DNA of 64,000 bases from Priestia aryabhattai B8W22 (GTDB lineage: Bacteria > Bacillota > Bacilli > Bacillales > Bacillaceae_H), in NCBI RefSeq assembly GCF_000956595.1, contig NZ_JYOO01000002.1, forward strand, positions 1 to 64,000. Direction: 5' to 3'. The notes beneath the pieces are model-generated. The model did no database searches, was not told where the DNA came from, and saw only the letters and a program-made list of their open reading frames with translations. Position numbers and translations under genes: made by a program. The stretch's first letter is position 1. Each line of letters begins with the position of its first letter. This document shows positions 17,192 through 26,695 of the stretch, piece after piece.

Positions 17192-18076
17192 TTACTCGTT
17201 CCCACTCTCTTTCGTGTTTTTCTCTTTTTCATCAGATGTAACTTCTTCTGCTGTTTCCTTTTTCTGGTCTCCAACGAGAGGATCTTCTTCCTCCATTGAT
17301 TTACTAATGCGCTCAGCCATTAGTTTGTACCCTTTTTTATTAGGGTGAAACTCGTCTTTCCCTAATAAATTTACGTCAGAATCATAAAAAATATCATCAA
17401 TTTTTACATAACTTACATTATCATATTGAGAAGCAATTTTCTCGCTTGCCGCATTCCATTCATTAATAACGACATTAATTTCTTTCACATCACTTAATGA
17501 TTTAAAGAATGGATTATAAAAACCAATTAAATAAATATGGGCATTAGGATTAAGCTTACGTATACGTGAAAACACGTCATTTAGCCGTTTTTCATATCTG
17601 GACTGCTGTGATTCAAACGTCTTAATTGAGATATTGTAAAAGTAATCCCTTACCACTTTCATCACGTCATTGCCGCCAATCGTCAAGAAAACGATGTCTG
17701 CTCTGGATACTTCAGCTGCTACTCCCGGCTGATTTAACCTCGCTAATAGCTGATCCGTCCGGTTTCCTCTTTTGCCTAGATTCTCTGTTCGTACATTTTG
17801 CACTTCATTTTGTTTAGAAAGGTATTTAGTTAAGTATGGTACATAACCGCCTTTTTTAGACTCATCTCCTACTCCTTCTGTTAATGAGTCACCAATGGCT
17901 ACAATATCTAAATCTACAGGAAAAAAGCCTTTCGGAATATGCTTCTTAGGTGTTAAATCCACTTCTTTTTGAACGGCTTCTTCTTTATTGTCCGCCGGCA
18001 AAAAAGTCGTCGTCGAACAGCTCGCTAACACCACCGCACTCATACTGCTTATCACTATACTTTTCCATTTTCTCAT
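17192..18076 (-). CDS. ypmR: SGNH/GDSL-family lipoprotein esterase
   Basis: About 294 residues. A lipoprotein signal peptide ends in VVLASC, so the mature protein should be anchored outside the membrane. The hydrolase blocks are present: IVAIGDSLTEG (Ser nucleophile), the FLTIGGNDVM block (Gly/Asn) and DEFHPNKKGY with the catalytic Asp-His. The last ~40 residues are charged and low-complexity. It matches Bacillus YpmR; the lipid or ester substrate is unknown. Two adjacent ATGs compete; 18076 has the better distance to AGGTG. Confidence 0.9.
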   Translation of the reverse strand: MRKWKSIVISSMSAVVLASCSTTTFLPADNKEEAVQKEVDLTPKKHIPKGFFPVDLDIVAIGDSLTEGVGDESKKGGYVPYLTKYLSKQNEVQNVRTENLGKRGNRTDQLLARLNQPGVAAEVSRADIVFLTIGGNDVMKVVRDYFYNISIKTFESQQSRYEKRLNDVFSRIRKLNPNAHIYLIGFYNPFFKSLSDVKEINVVINEWNAASEKIASQYDNVSYVKIDDIFYDSDVNLLGKDEFHPNKKGYKLMAERISKSMEEEDPLVGDQKKETAEEVTSDEKEKNTKESGNE

Positions 18077-18242
18077 CATAACACCTACTAACTATGCTGT
18101 ATTCTCGCTGTCACAAGCAATACTGCTTACCGCTCTGAATAACTATATCTTTATATCTTATCATACTATGTCAAGTTGATATTTTACTACGTTTTCTATA
18201 TATAGTATATGTAAAAAAAAGGATAACCATGTTTGTTTCATA

Positions 18243-18292
18243 AAAATATCCGCTAACACATCACTGTAAAGATAGCTGTGTTTGGCGGATAG
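18243..18292 (-). terminator. Terminator of the SCO1 gene
   Basis: On the minus strand an imperfect stem (ATCCGCCAAACACA with TGTGTTAGCGGAT) ends in ATTTTTAT. Confidence 0.65.
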
Positions 18293-18312
18293 ATTTGACA
18301 AATTTATAGCTC

Positions 18313-18890
18313 TTACTGAAGGGTTTTGATATCTTTGATCATATCATCATAAGGAGGATCAGTCACTCCCTGATAAGATTTTTGAACCACTCCATCTTTG
18401 TCAATGAGAAAAAAATACGTACCGTGAATAACCTGCGGATTTTCTTGCGGCTTTTTCACAATCATCTTAAATTGATCCAGCGCAAACTTTTCAATTTCCG
18501 CTTGTTTATAACCCGTTAAGAAATCCCAATTCGAAAAATCAGCGCCAAATTTAGCCGCATAGTCCTTCATTTTCTGCGGAGTGTCCACTTCAGGGTCTAC
18601 GCTAAATGAAACAAAGCGAACGTCCAGCCCTTCATCCTTGGCCATTTTTTGTAATTTAGCCATATGAGCCGTCATTGGGGGACATACGGTTTCGCAGCTT
18701 GTGAAGATAAAGTTAGCTACCCAAACGTTCCCTTTCAGCTGACTTAGCCCTACTTTCTTTTGATCTTGATTAACATAAGAAAAAGAGTCCATCTTCCAAT
18801 TAAGCGGATTTTCTATTTTGGAACCACAGGCTGTTAACATCATGCAACTAATGAGCAGTAAAAAAACAATTTATAAGACCAGCTTTTCAT
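18313..18890 (-). pseudogene. ypmQ: SCO1/YpmQ copper-chaperone gene with frameshift in its signal peptide
   Basis: The mature domain (about 170 residues) is intact: the copper/redox motif CETVCPPM, the later conserved histidine in VIHGTYFF, and a lipoprotein-like LTACGS at its start. SCO1 proteins mature the Cu-A site of cytochrome c oxidase. AGGAGG and ATG 18890 precede a signal peptide that reads MKSWSYKLFF and then goes out of frame at a run of seven T. With eight T it continues LLLISCMMLTACGSK, a perfect lipoprotein signal joined to the mature frame. The longest intact frame begins at 18843 without signal peptide or ribosome site. Cause: real mutation, slippage site or sequencing error. 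Confidence 0.8.
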
Positions 18891-18914
18891 ATGTTCCTCC
18901 TGCACGATTAAAGT

Positions 18915-20531
18915 TTAGTCATAGCTAGGGAAAATCAAGGTAAACGTTGAACCTTTTCCTGGTATGCTTTCCACTTCAATTCTTCCATTCATTTGTTCGA
19001 CCAGTTGATAAGAAACCATCAGACCAATCCCTGTTCCTTTTTCTTTTAAAGAATAAAACGCTGTTCCCAGCCGGTTCACTTGTTCACTGGTCATGCCTAT
19101 ACCAGTATCTTCAATTTGAATATGTACATGCCCTTCTCGCTTGTAAAGTCCTACTCGAAGCGTTCCTCCAGCTCTCATGGCTTCAATTCCATTTTTCATA
19201 ATATTAAGCAGAACTTGATTCAATTCGTTTCGGCTGCCGCGAACATACACCTCTTCTTTTGCGTCTAATTCTATGAGTATATTGTTTGTTAACAAAGCAT
19301 AAGAAGATAATAAGTCTACTAAGCTTGTAATACACTCTAAGCAGTTAATAAAACGATGCTGATGAACATCCGGCTTGGCTAAAGATAAATAGTCATGAAT
19401 AATCGCTTCCGCTCTGTCCATTTCGTTAATCATAAGATGAATGTAACTTAATTCAGTGTTTGAAAGCTTTGTATTATCTTGAAACAGCTGCAAAAACCCC
19501 TTTACCACCGTCATAGGATTTCGAATTTCATGCGCTACAGAAGCAGCTAATTGACCAATTGCATTCATTTTCTCTGCTCGCTGCAATTCCTTTTGCATCC
19601 TTGTTTTTTCCATAATGACTTCCAATTCATCAATCGCTTTGGTAATTCCGTCTTTTGTATGACTGAGATCTGTTTCTACATTCAGGTGTTCTTTTGTTAC
19701 CGACACTTGATGAAAAAGCTGCTGCAGCCGCTCGGTCATTTCATTAAATCTTGTGTGTACATTCCCTAACTCAGAATCATCTTCGTGTGTCAGCTTCACA
19801 TCAAATTCCCCTTGACTTACCGCTTGAATCCCTTCTATTAATTCCCCAAGGGGCGACATTAATCGCCTTAGTCCCCAGTCTTGAATCACAATAATGAAGG
19901 TAAACAGAAGCGTAAACGCAACGACCAAAGACACAATTAAACGTTTTTGATAGATATAGATAGCGCTTGCATCTATATCTACACCAAGAATAGCCACAAC
20001 TTTTCCAGAGCTGTTTGTAATAGGCGATAAAACGGTTATCCACGTCCCGAATTCGTCTTTGTATGTAGATGTTACGATATTTTTCTTTTCTTGTTCTGCT
20101 TGCTTAAATGATTTATAAAATTCTTCTCCCCCATAATAAATCATGGACGGCTCTAGCGATTGTTTAATTTTCTTATTCGCTGTTACGATAATCTTATTTC
20201 CATGCGATTTGAATTTTTCGGTCGTCATAATATATCCCTGCAAGTATGACGGATGCAATTCATAAATCTTTCTGAACTGCTTTTCTAGCTCGTCTTTTTC
20301 AGGAATCGTCCCGTTCCTTGAATCCACTGCTGCTATTACGTCTTGTTTAGATAAAGACTCCCTCCATAAATCGGCCATAATTAACACGTGCTGCGTTAAC
20401 GTCTCTTTTGCCATTTTTTTTTGAACTTGATAGCTAATGGCTAAAGAAATGACTCCAAGGGCGACTACAATTAAAGTAGAAAATAAAACCGTTTTGTTAA
20501 ACACACTCAAATTTCGAATATATTTTTTCAT
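18915..20531 (-). CDS. Membrane sensor histidine kinase (Cache-HAMP), sporulation-kinase type
   Basis: A 538-residue kinase: membrane helix at about 13-33, an extracellular sensor (34-190, Cache-like, with ILGVDIDASAIY near its end), a second helix (about 198-216), HAMP (RRLMSPLGELIEGI), HisKA with SVAHEIRNPMTVVKGFLQLF, and HATPase_c with NIMKNGIEAM, DTGIGM and GTGIGL. The HisKA block resembles sporulation kinases. No partner regulator is adjacent. GGAGTATACCG precedes the ATG. Ligand and target are unknown; phosphorelay input is inference. Confidence 0.88.
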   Translation of the reverse strand: MKKYIRNLSVFNKTVLFSTLIVVALGVISLAISYQVQKKMAKETLTQHVLIMADLWRESLSKQDVIAAVDSRNGTIPEKDELEKQFRKIYELHPSYLQGYIMTTEKFKSHGNKIIVTANKKIKQSLEPSMIYYGGEEFYKSFKQAEQEKKNIVTSTYKDEFGTWITVLSPITNSSGKVVAILGVDIDASAIYIYQKRLIVSLVVAFTLLFTFIIVIQDWGLRRLMSPLGELIEGIQAVSQGEFDVKLTHEDDSELGNVHTRFNEMTERLQQLFHQVSVTKEHLNVETDLSHTKDGITKAIDELEVIMEKTRMQKELQRAEKMNAIGQLAASVAHEIRNPMTVVKGFLQLFQDNTKLSNTELSYIHLMINEMDRAEAIIHDYLSLAKPDVHQHRFINCLECITSLVDLLSSYALLTNNILIELDAKEEVYVRGSRNELNQVLLNIMKNGIEAMRAGGTLRVGLYKREGHVHIQIEDTGIGMTSEQVNRLGTAFYSLKEKGTGIGLMVSYQLVEQMNGRIEVESIPGKGSTFTLIFPSYD

Positions 20532-20651
20532 CGGTATACTCCGGATTCAAAAGAATAGTAACCAGCACAGCATTCGCTGGTAGAAAGTTGATTCTATTAT
20601 ATCACACGTTCGTCCACTTCTCTTTCTCCTTTTTCCAAAAAAGAGAAAGCC

Positions 20652-20684
20652 AAAAAAGTGACTTGCAAAAAGCAACTCACTTTA
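20652..20684 (-). terminator. Terminator of degV
   Basis: Minus-strand stem AAAGTGAGTTGC/GCAAGTCACTTT around a TTTTT loop, then TTTTTT. Confidence 0.88.
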
Positions 20685-21524
20685 TTCAGCAAAATACATA
20701 AAACCAATTGCACCAATACCCGTATGCGTCGAGATAATAGGCGTGGTATCTTCAATCGAAAATTGCGTATAGCCTCTTGCCTTCACGATTGATTCTTTTA
20801 ACTTAGAAGCGAGCCCAAGTCCATCTGCATGTACAAGCCCTACTCCTTTAATACTTTTTCCTTCTGTATGCTCTTCAAACTGTTTCGTTAAAAACTTAAC
20901 AATTTGAGAATGGCTGCGCACTTTAGCAACAGGAGTATATACTCCGTCAGCTAGAGAAGCAATCGGCTTAATATTTAAAAGAGAACCGATCAATCCTTTT
21001 CCTCGTCCAATACGTCCACCTTTAACCAAATTTTCAAGCGTATCAACTACGACAAAAAGATTCGTATTTTGACGCACCTCTTCCAGGCGCGTGATAATTT
21101 CTTCTACTGTATGCCCTTCTTCAATCATTTTCACCGCTTCAAAGACTTGAAACGAAAGAGCTTTTGTAATATACATAGAATCGACAACGGTGATATTTCC
21201 TGCTACCATTTGAGCCGCGCTTTCAGCTGCTCGAACAGTTCCGCTCATTCCTCCAGTCATATGAATCGAAATGACGTCATACCCTTCACTCACTAATCGT
21301 TCATATACTTCAATAAAAGAACCAATAGCTGGCTGAGAGCTTTTTGGTAATTCTTTTGAATTTTTCATTTTTTCAATAAAATCTGTCGGCGTTAATTCCA
21401 CGCGATCTAAATACGTTTCATTATCAATGTTAATACATAAAGGTATCATCTCAATACCGTATTTTTCAGCTTCTTCCAACGTTAAATCAATTGTTGAATC
21501 CGTTACCACTTTAATTTTCGCCAT
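20682..21524 (-). CDS. DegV family fatty-acid-binding protein
   Basis: A 280-residue DegV-fold protein. It begins MAKIKVVTDSTIDL, the family's N-terminal motif, and has the lipid-contact segment HMTGGMSGTVRAAE and GGRIGRGKGLIG. DegV/FakB proteins bind a fatty acid in the cytoplasm and present it to the FakA kinase for incorporation into phospholipid. No fakA is nearby. This copy lies near ilvA as in Bacillus subtilis. The exact fatty acid is not predictable. Confidence 0.88.
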   Translation of the reverse strand: MAKIKVVTDSTIDLTLEEAEKYGIEMIPLCINIDNETYLDRVELTPTDFIEKMKNSKELPKSSQPAIGSFIEVYERLVSEGYDVISIHMTGGMSGTVRAAESAAQMVAGNITVVDSMYITKALSFQVFEAVKMIEEGHTVEEIITRLEEVRQNTNLFVVVDTLENLVKGGRIGRGKGLIGSLLNIKPIASLADGVYTPVAKVRSHSQIVKFLTKQFEEHTEGKSIKGVGLVHADGLGLASKLKESIVKARGYTQFSIEDTTPIISTHTGIGAIGFMYFAE

Positions 21525-21645
21525 GTGTTCACCCCTATAAGATGCATTGCAGACTAGTATAACATGAACGCTTACAACAATATAGTTATAATAGAATGCA
21601 AGTTTTGCTAATTCGTAAAACGCATGTTCAACCTTTTATATCAAC

Positions 21646-21691
21646 AAAAAAAGTTGACTCTGCTGAAATATTCAGAAAAGTCAACTTTTAC
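21646..21691 (-). terminator. Terminator of ypmP
   Basis: Minus-strand stem AAAAGTTGACT/AGTCAACTTTT around an AT-rich loop, ending in a T run. Confidence 0.85.
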
Positions 21692-21693
21692 GT

Positions 21694-21945
21694 TTATGCA
21701 TTATGCTTTAATACATGAGACTTAAAGAGCTGTTCGTAATCTTTCCATTTCAGCACGCGTTTTAAATATTCTTGAAACGAGTAGGTTTGCTTCGGAACTG
21801 ATTCGTTCGTGATTTGTCTAATAAATAAATCAAGTTTTGCAGATAACATGAACCGAAACGTGCTATTTTCCTCTAAAACTGGAATTTCAGTAATTTTTAC
21901 TTTTTGACCACTGACATGTTTGAATTCAAGGCTTTTTAATAGCAA
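21694..21945 (-). CDS. ypmP: YpmP-like protein (DUF2535)
   Basis: An 83-residue small protein beginning MLLKSLEFKHVSGQKVKITEIPVLEE in translation, the DUF2535/YpmP pattern. A TTG start at 21945 has AGAGGG nine bases upstream; the next upstream TTG touches that site and is less likely. It lies next to ilvA and degV, as in Bacillus subtilis. No function is known. Confidence 0.8.
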   Translation of the reverse strand: MLLKSLEFKHVSGQKVKITEIPVLEENSTFRFMLSAKLDLFIRQITNESVPKQTYSFQEYLKRVLKWKDYEQLFKSHVLKHNA

Positions 21946-22042
21946 GGCGATCAACCCTCTTTTTACCCGTTTATTTTATTATAATGCTTGAGGCACTTTC
22001 TGTCTTGATAAAATAAAAAGAAAACACAAATATTTTTTAAAA

Positions 22043-22088
22043 TAAAAATGCTTCATCAACTTATTCGACAGTTGATGAAGCATTCCTT
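22043..22088 (-). terminator. Terminator of ilvA
   Basis: Stem ATGCTTCATCAACT/AGTTGATGAAGCAT; T run (ATTTTTA) on the minus strand. Confidence 0.88.
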
Positions 22089-22106
22089 TTTAAAACGACC
22101 TTCTAT

Positions 22107-23378
22107 TTAAATAAATAAGTGAAACAAGTTGCTTTCTTTATTAATTTCCGTGTAAGGAAATCCTTTTTTATCCATACGGTTAATTAGTGGATAATAATCT
22201 TCTTTATGCTTAAGCTCAATTCCCACAAGTGCCGGCCCGCTGTCTTTGTTATTCTTTTTCGTATACTCAAAGCGCGAAATATCGTCTGTCGGTCCAAGCA
22301 CTTCGTCTAAAAATTCACGAAGAGCTCCTGCGCGCTGAGGGAAATTAACGATAAAATAATGCTGTAATCCTTCATAAATCATCGAACGTTCTTTGATTTC
22401 TTGCATACGTCCAATATCATTGTTGCCTCCGCTAATGACGCAAACAACCGTTTTTCCTTTAATTTGCTCACGGTATGAGTCAAGAGCAGCAATCGAAAGA
22501 GCTCCTGCTGGTTCTGCTACAATCGCATTTTCATTGTATAGAGATAAAATGGTTGTGCAAACCTTGCCTTCAGGAACAACTACAATATCGTCCACAAGCT
22601 CTTTACTGATGTCATACGGAAGCGTTCCAACTGTTTTAACAGCCGCTCCGTCTACAAATGGATCGATTGCCGGTAGCGTCACTACATTTCCATTTGCTAA
22701 AGATGTCTGCATACCAGGCGCGCCTGCTGGTTCCACCCCAATCACAGCTGTTTGAGGCGAGATGCTTTTTACGTATGTGCCGACACCGGAAATTAATCCG
22801 CCCCCGCCGATACCCGCAAATACGTAGTCAATTTCATCTTCACAGTCATTGAACATTTCAACGGCTACTGTACCCTGTCCTGCAATAACGTCTACATCAT
22901 TAAATGGATGAATAAATGTTCGATGCTCCTCTTCACTGCATGCAATAGCTTGTTCATAAGAATCATCAAACGTATCTCCGATTAGTACGACCTTTACGTT
23001 ATCTTTGCCTAGAAATTTCACTTGATTAATTTTTTGGCGCGGCGTTGTGCTCGGCATAAAGATTTTACCATCGATATTTAAATGACGGCACGCATATGCT
23101 ACACCTTGTGCATGGTTTCCTGCACTTGCACAGGCAATTCCATTTTCTAATTCTTCTGGGGATAACTTTTTGATTCGATTGTACGCACCGCGGATTTTAA
23201 ATGAGCGCACCACCTGCAAATCCTCACGTTTTAAATAGATATTACATTCATATCGTTCAGACAAAACGTCATTACGCTGTAGTGGTGTATGCACAACAAC
23301 ATCTTTAATCAATTGATTTGCAATCATGATGTCCTCTAAATGTACGTGTTTTGTTCGATTATCTACTTGTTGTTTCAT
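22107..23378 (-). CDS. ilvA: Threonine ammonia-lyase (biosynthetic threonine dehydratase)
   Basis: About 423 residues. The PLP lysine lies in SFKIRGAYN near the N-terminus and the glycine-rich phosphate loop in GGGGLISG. It deaminates L-threonine to 2-oxobutanoate for isoleucine. The C-terminal ~85 residues (YFIVNFPQRAGALREFLDEV) form a single ACT-like regulatory domain, the shorter Bacillus type, probably for isoleucine feedback. The start 23378 (MKQQVDN) is preceded by GGAAGG. Monocistronic; no T-box or other leader element is seen in the short upstream region. Confidence 0.93.
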   Translation of the reverse strand: MKQQVDNRTKHVHLEDIMIANQLIKDVVVHTPLQRNDVLSERYECNIYLKREDLQVVRSFKIRGAYNRIKKLSPEELENGIACASAGNHAQGVAYACRHLNIDGKIFMPSTTPRQKINQVKFLGKDNVKVVLIGDTFDDSYEQAIACSEEEHRTFIHPFNDVDVIAGQGTVAVEMFNDCEDEIDYVFAGIGGGGLISGVGTYVKSISPQTAVIGVEPAGAPGMQTSLANGNVVTLPAIDPFVDGAAVKTVGTLPYDISKELVDDIVVVPEGKVCTTILSLYNENAIVAEPAGALSIAALDSYREQIKGKTVVCVISGGNNDIGRMQEIKERSMIYEGLQHYFIVNFPQRAGALREFLDEVLGPTDDISRFEYTKKNNKDSGPALVGIELKHKEDYYPLINRMDKKGFPYTEINKESNLFHLFI

Positions 23379-23609
23379 AACCAACTTCCTTCCTCTTCTA
23401 CCATTATTAATTTGTACATTATATCACAAAAAATTTAGAAAAATCATTATTTTTCATTAATAATAACTAAAAAAACTTTTCCAACTATTTCACTGTCCAC
23501 ATACTTTACATATGTTTAGCAAACGCTAAATAGACTTACAAAATTGCCCATACTTTCTACATGCAGCTGATGCGATAACAGGTATAAATTAAGAAAGGTT
23601 GTGGAACAA

Positions 23610-23828
23610 ATGGATTTTTCACTTCAAAGTCATGAAAGTGCCGTTCCGTGCGAAGTAGTTGCAGATGAAGAAAACGGTAGATATATGCTTCGCAAAGCAG
23701 ATACAAGCGGAGAAGTTTTTAATACACCAAGCGAGCTAATTCAGTGGATTGAAACAAACTGGAGCGCTGAACAGTTTGTTAGCACAGCCGCTTTTCACGA
23801 AATGATGAAGCAATTAAAATCAATATAA
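23610..23828 (+). CDS. Small hypothetical protein (72 aa)
   Basis: A 72-residue acidic soluble protein with no recognised domain; it contains a tryptophan-bearing helix (SELIQWIETNWSAEQF). The ATG at 23610 has AAAGG upstream; a GTG nine bases earlier is too close to that site. Divergent from ilvA and followed by a strong terminator, so it is probably expressed. No function can be suggested. Confidence 0.7.
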   Translation: MDFSLQSHESAVPCEVVADEENGRYMLRKADTSGEVFNTPSELIQWIETNWSAEQFVSTAAFHEMMKQLKSI

Positions 23829-23866
23829 AACACCCTGCCTTTTTATAGGGCAGGGTGCGTTTTTTA
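23826..23866. terminator. Shared terminator (small gene / dfrA)
   Basis: Stem CACCCTGCC/GGCAGGGTG with flanking A and T runs between convergent genes. Confidence 0.9.
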
Positions 23867-23879
23867 TTAACAAGAAAAA

Positions 23880-24365
23880 TTAGCTTCGCTCGTATACGGT
23901 AAAATAATACGTGTAGGGATTTTTTTCATCTTTAATTCCTTGCTGCTTCGAAATAACTTTCCATTCGCTAAAATCAATCGCAGGAAAATGTGTATCTCCT
24001 TCAAACGATTCTTCAATATGCGTAATATAAAGTCGGTTTGCAACGTCTAACGTTTGCTCATATAGAGTAGCTCCACCTATCACAAACAGCTCGTCTTCTT
24101 TTTGAGCATCTAATGCTTCTAGTTCCTCAACTGAATGAATAACGGTTGCTCCTTCTTGCTGGTAATCTTTTTGACGTGTAAGAATCACATTTTCACGATT
24201 AGGGAGCGGTCGTCCAATTGATTCAAATGTTTTTCTTCCCATCACGACCGTATGACCCGTTGTGACGCGCTTGAAATACTTCAAATCTTCTGGAAGGCGC
24301 CATGGCAAATCGTTATCTTTGCCAATAAGCCCGTTTTGATCCATTGCGACAATAAGAGAAATCAT
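23880..24365 (-). CDS. dfrA: Dihydrofolate reductase
   Basis: A 161-residue enzyme reducing dihydrofolate to tetrahydrofolate with NADPH. Family blocks are clear: [21 protein letters not shown] (substrate/cofactor loop), [18 protein letters not shown], and [13 protein letters not shown]. It is the trimethoprim target. Its ATG overlaps the thyA stop by four bases (ATGA), so the two are co-translated; DHFR recycles the dihydrofolate that thymidylate synthase makes. Confidence 0.96.
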   Translation of the reverse strand: MISLIVAMDQNGLIGKDNDLPWRLPEDLKYFKRVTTGHTVVMGRKTFESIGRPLPNRENVILTRQKDYQQEGATVIHSVEELEALDAQKEDELFVIGGATLYEQTLDVANRLYITHIEESFEGDTHFPAIDFSEWKVISKQQGIKDEKNPYTYYFTVYERS

Positions 24366-25156
24366 ACGCTTACAGCTCCCTTGATATGAGGATGCGCATT
24401 ATAGTCTACTAATTCAAAGTCTTCAAATTTAAAGTCAAAGATAGACTTTACATCTGGATTGATTTTCATTTTTGGTAATGCATGAGGCTCACGCGTCAAC
24501 TGCAGGTTTACTTGTTCGATGTGATTGCTGTAAATATGCGCATCACCAAACGTATGAACAAAATCACCAGGCTCTAAATCACACACTTGTGCCACCATCA
24601 TTGTAAGCAGCGCATATGAAGCAATATTAAACGGTACGCCTAGGAAAATATCAGCTGAGCGCTGATACAATTGACAAGACAATTTGCCGTCCGCTACATA
24701 AAACTGAAATAAGCAGTGACAAGGCGGCAAAGCCATATTGTCTACATCAGATACATTCCAGGCGCTTACCATTAAGCGGCGGGAATCAGGATTGTTTTTG
24801 ATTTGATTAATAACATTTGTAATTTGATCAATTTTTTCTCCGTCCGGCGTTGGCCATGAACGCCACTGATGACCATACACAGGACCAAGCTCGCCGTTTT
24901 TATCCGCCCATTCATTCCAAATGCGCACGCCGTTATCCTGTAAGTACTTAACGTTTGTATCTCCTTGTAAAAACCAAAGCAGTTCATGAATAATTGATTT
25001 CAAATGAAGTTTTTTTGTCGTTAATACCGGGAAACCTTCTTGTAAATTAAAACGCATTTGATAGCCAAATGTGCTAATTGTACCTGTTCCTGTCCGATCT
25101 TCTTTTTTTGTTCCATTTGCTAACACATGCTCGCAAAGTTCAAGATATTGTTTCAC
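24362..25156 (-). CDS. thyA: Thymidylate synthase
   Basis: A 264-residue ThyA-type enzyme methylating dUMP to dTMP with methylene-tetrahydrofolate. The active cysteine is in [12 protein letters not shown], the phosphate arginines in YQRSAD, and the start-region motif DRTGTGT is present. The chosen start is the GTG at 25156 (translated [11 protein letters not shown]) behind AAAGGA, which gives exactly the 264 residues of typical ThyA; the longer ATG frame adds 17 unusual residues containing that ribosome site. First gene of thyA-dfrA. Confidence 0.94.
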   Translation of the reverse strand: MKQYLELCEHVLANGTKKEDRTGTGTISTFGYQMRFNLQEGFPVLTTKKLHLKSIIHELLWFLQGDTNVKYLQDNGVRIWNEWADKNGELGPVYGHQWRSWPTPDGEKIDQITNVINQIKNNPDSRRLMVSAWNVSDVDNMALPPCHCLFQFYVADGKLSCQLYQRSADIFLGVPFNIASYALLTMMVAQVCDLEPGDFVHTFGDAHIYSNHIEQVNLQLTREPHALPKMKINPDVKSIFDFKFEDFELVDYNAHPHIKGAVSV

Positions 25157-25286
25157 TTCCGACACTTCCTTTATTAAAAAGTCCTTTTCTATTGTATAAG
25201 TGTTCACAGGCTAAGTAAACAACTAAATCTCAGCTCATACAGAAAAGTTCTTTATCATTTAGATAAGCGATTCCCTCAGAAAAAAC

Positions 25287-25310
25287 GAGACTGAGACATA
25301 ACGAAATCAA
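25287..25310. repeat. Copy A of a dispersed intergenic sequence
   Basis: GAGACTGAGACATAACGAAA at this site recurs as GAGATTGAGACATAACTAAA at 60300, with both followed by TCAA. The similarity ends there within the bases seen. It looks like part of a dispersed repeat in gene-free DNA. Confidence 0.45.
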
Positions 25311-25408
25311 TTAAATAATCGAGTATAAATTGCTTATGAGACCGCGGTTGATCTCCGTGAAAGCGCTAGAAGCAACTAAACAGATGAAACCTACTTTTAC
25401 TATGACCA

Positions 25409-25466
25409 TAAAAAAATCCGAACGAATTTCATTCTCTCACAAGAATCTCGATTCATCGTTCGGATC
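25409..25466 (-). terminator. Terminator of purU
   Basis: Minus-strand outer stem ATCCGAACGA/TCGTTCGGAT plus an inner GAATC/GATTC pairing, followed by a seven-T run. Confidence 0.85.
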
Positions 25467-25506
25467 TTCCTTCGGCTAAACTACTTCTTTAACAGCTTAG
25501 TATTTG

Positions 25507-26409
25507 TTAATTAAATACAATTGTGCGGTTCTCATGAACTAAAATGCGGTCTTCTAAGTGCCATTTCACAGCGCGTGCAAGCACCGTACGTTCAATTAAG
25601 CGTCCTTTTTTCTTTAAGTCATCCGCATCATCACGGTGGTTCACGCGTTCAATATCTTGTTCAATAATTGGTCCTTCATCCAAGTCGTCCGTTACATAAT
25701 GAGACGTGGCCCCAATTAATTTTACGCCTCGTTGATATGCGCGTTCATATGGACGTGCTCCAATGAATGCCGGTAAGAATGAATGATGAATATTAATGAT
25801 GCGATATGGGTTTTCAGCCACAAAAGTCGGCGTTAAAATTTGCATATAACGCGCCAAGATAATTACGTCAATATCATAATCTTTTAATACTTGAAGCTGT
25901 TTTGCTTCTGCTTCTTGACGAATGTCTTTTGTCGCTGGTATATGCTTAAACGGAATGCCAAACGATTCGACTACTTCGCGCGCATCTTCGTGATTGCTTA
26001 CAACGACCGCGATGTCTGTCATCAAGTCTCCGCTTTCCCAAGCCCACAGCAGCTCTAGCAGACAATGAGGCTCTTTTGACACAAAAATAGCTGTTTTTTT
26101 CAAATTATGAGCATATGTAAACTGCCAGTTCATTGAAAATGTATCAGCAATCTTTTTGAAGCTTTCTTCTAGTTTTACTTCTTTAGCTAATAAATCCTCA
26201 CATTCAAATTCGAAACGGATAAAAAACATGCCGCCTTCATGGTTCGTTGAATGTTGACTCGATTCTACAATATTTGCGCCGTGCTCATGCAAAAACGTAG
26301 AAACAGCCGATACAATACCCGGCTGATCCGGACAGCTAATTAATAGTCGACCGCGATTTTTATATTTCTCTTTATATGAAGTTAAATGTTTTTGAATATG
26401 CGATTTCAT
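25507..26409 (-). CDS. purU: Formyltetrahydrofolate deformylase
   Basis: A 300-residue enzyme with an N-terminal ACT domain (RGRLLISCPDQPGIVSAVSTF) and a C-terminal formyltransferase-like domain with the catalytic triad region RIINIHHSFLPAFIGA and later GATSHYV. It hydrolyses 10-formyl-THF to formate and THF, balancing one-carbon pools. The start at 26409 follows AGAGAGGG. Monocistronic, close to the folate genes thyA and dfrA but separated by a terminator. Confidence 0.94.
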   Translation of the reverse strand: MKSHIQKHLTSYKEKYKNRGRLLISCPDQPGIVSAVSTFLHEHGANIVESSQHSTNHEGGMFFIRFEFECEDLLAKEVKLEESFKKIADTFSMNWQFTYAHNLKKTAIFVSKEPHCLLELLWAWESGDLMTDIAVVVSNHEDAREVVESFGIPFKHIPATKDIRQEAEAKQLQVLKDYDIDVIILARYMQILTPTFVAENPYRIINIHHSFLPAFIGARPYERAYQRGVKLIGATSHYVTDDLDEGPIIEQDIERVNHRDDADDLKKKGRLIERTVLARAVKWHLEDRILVHENRTIVFN

Positions 26410-26496
26410 GTAATTCCCTCTCTTTTTTTAAATATACAGACAATTGTACCATTATCCTTGCAGCGATGCGACATTGAAATAAAGCTGTGACAAAAG

Positions 26497-26522
26497 AAAA
26501 CCGAAACGTTTGCTTCGGCTTG
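26497..26522 (-). terminator. Orphan terminator-like hairpin
   Basis: On the minus strand AGCCGAAGC/GTTTCGGTT forms a short imperfect hairpin followed by TTCTTTTG. The siderophore operon already has its own terminator upstream, so this hairpin has no obvious gene. Confidence 0.3.
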
Positions 26523-26656
26523 TATACTTGTTGTTCTGATATCTACTCCAATCAAATCGTTCATTCACTCATCTTTATATTCTGTACATACCTAAAATGA
26601 GTGTTTCCTAAAGTACTGTAGCTCATCCACTTCTCTTACTGCTTTTGAATCAAACA

Positions 26657-26692
26657 TAAAAAAGCCGCTGGCACAACACCAGCGGCTTTTCC
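26657..26692 (-). terminator. Terminator of the siderophore operon
   Basis: Stem AAAGCCGCTGG/CCAGCGGCTTT immediately after the last siderophore gene, T run on the minus strand. Confidence 0.92.
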
Positions 26693-26695
26693 TTA

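Noticed and set aside
25356-25371. Cre-like (CcpA) sequence TGAAAGCGCTAGAA
   Set aside because: One or two mismatches to consensus and no promoter or gene start close by.
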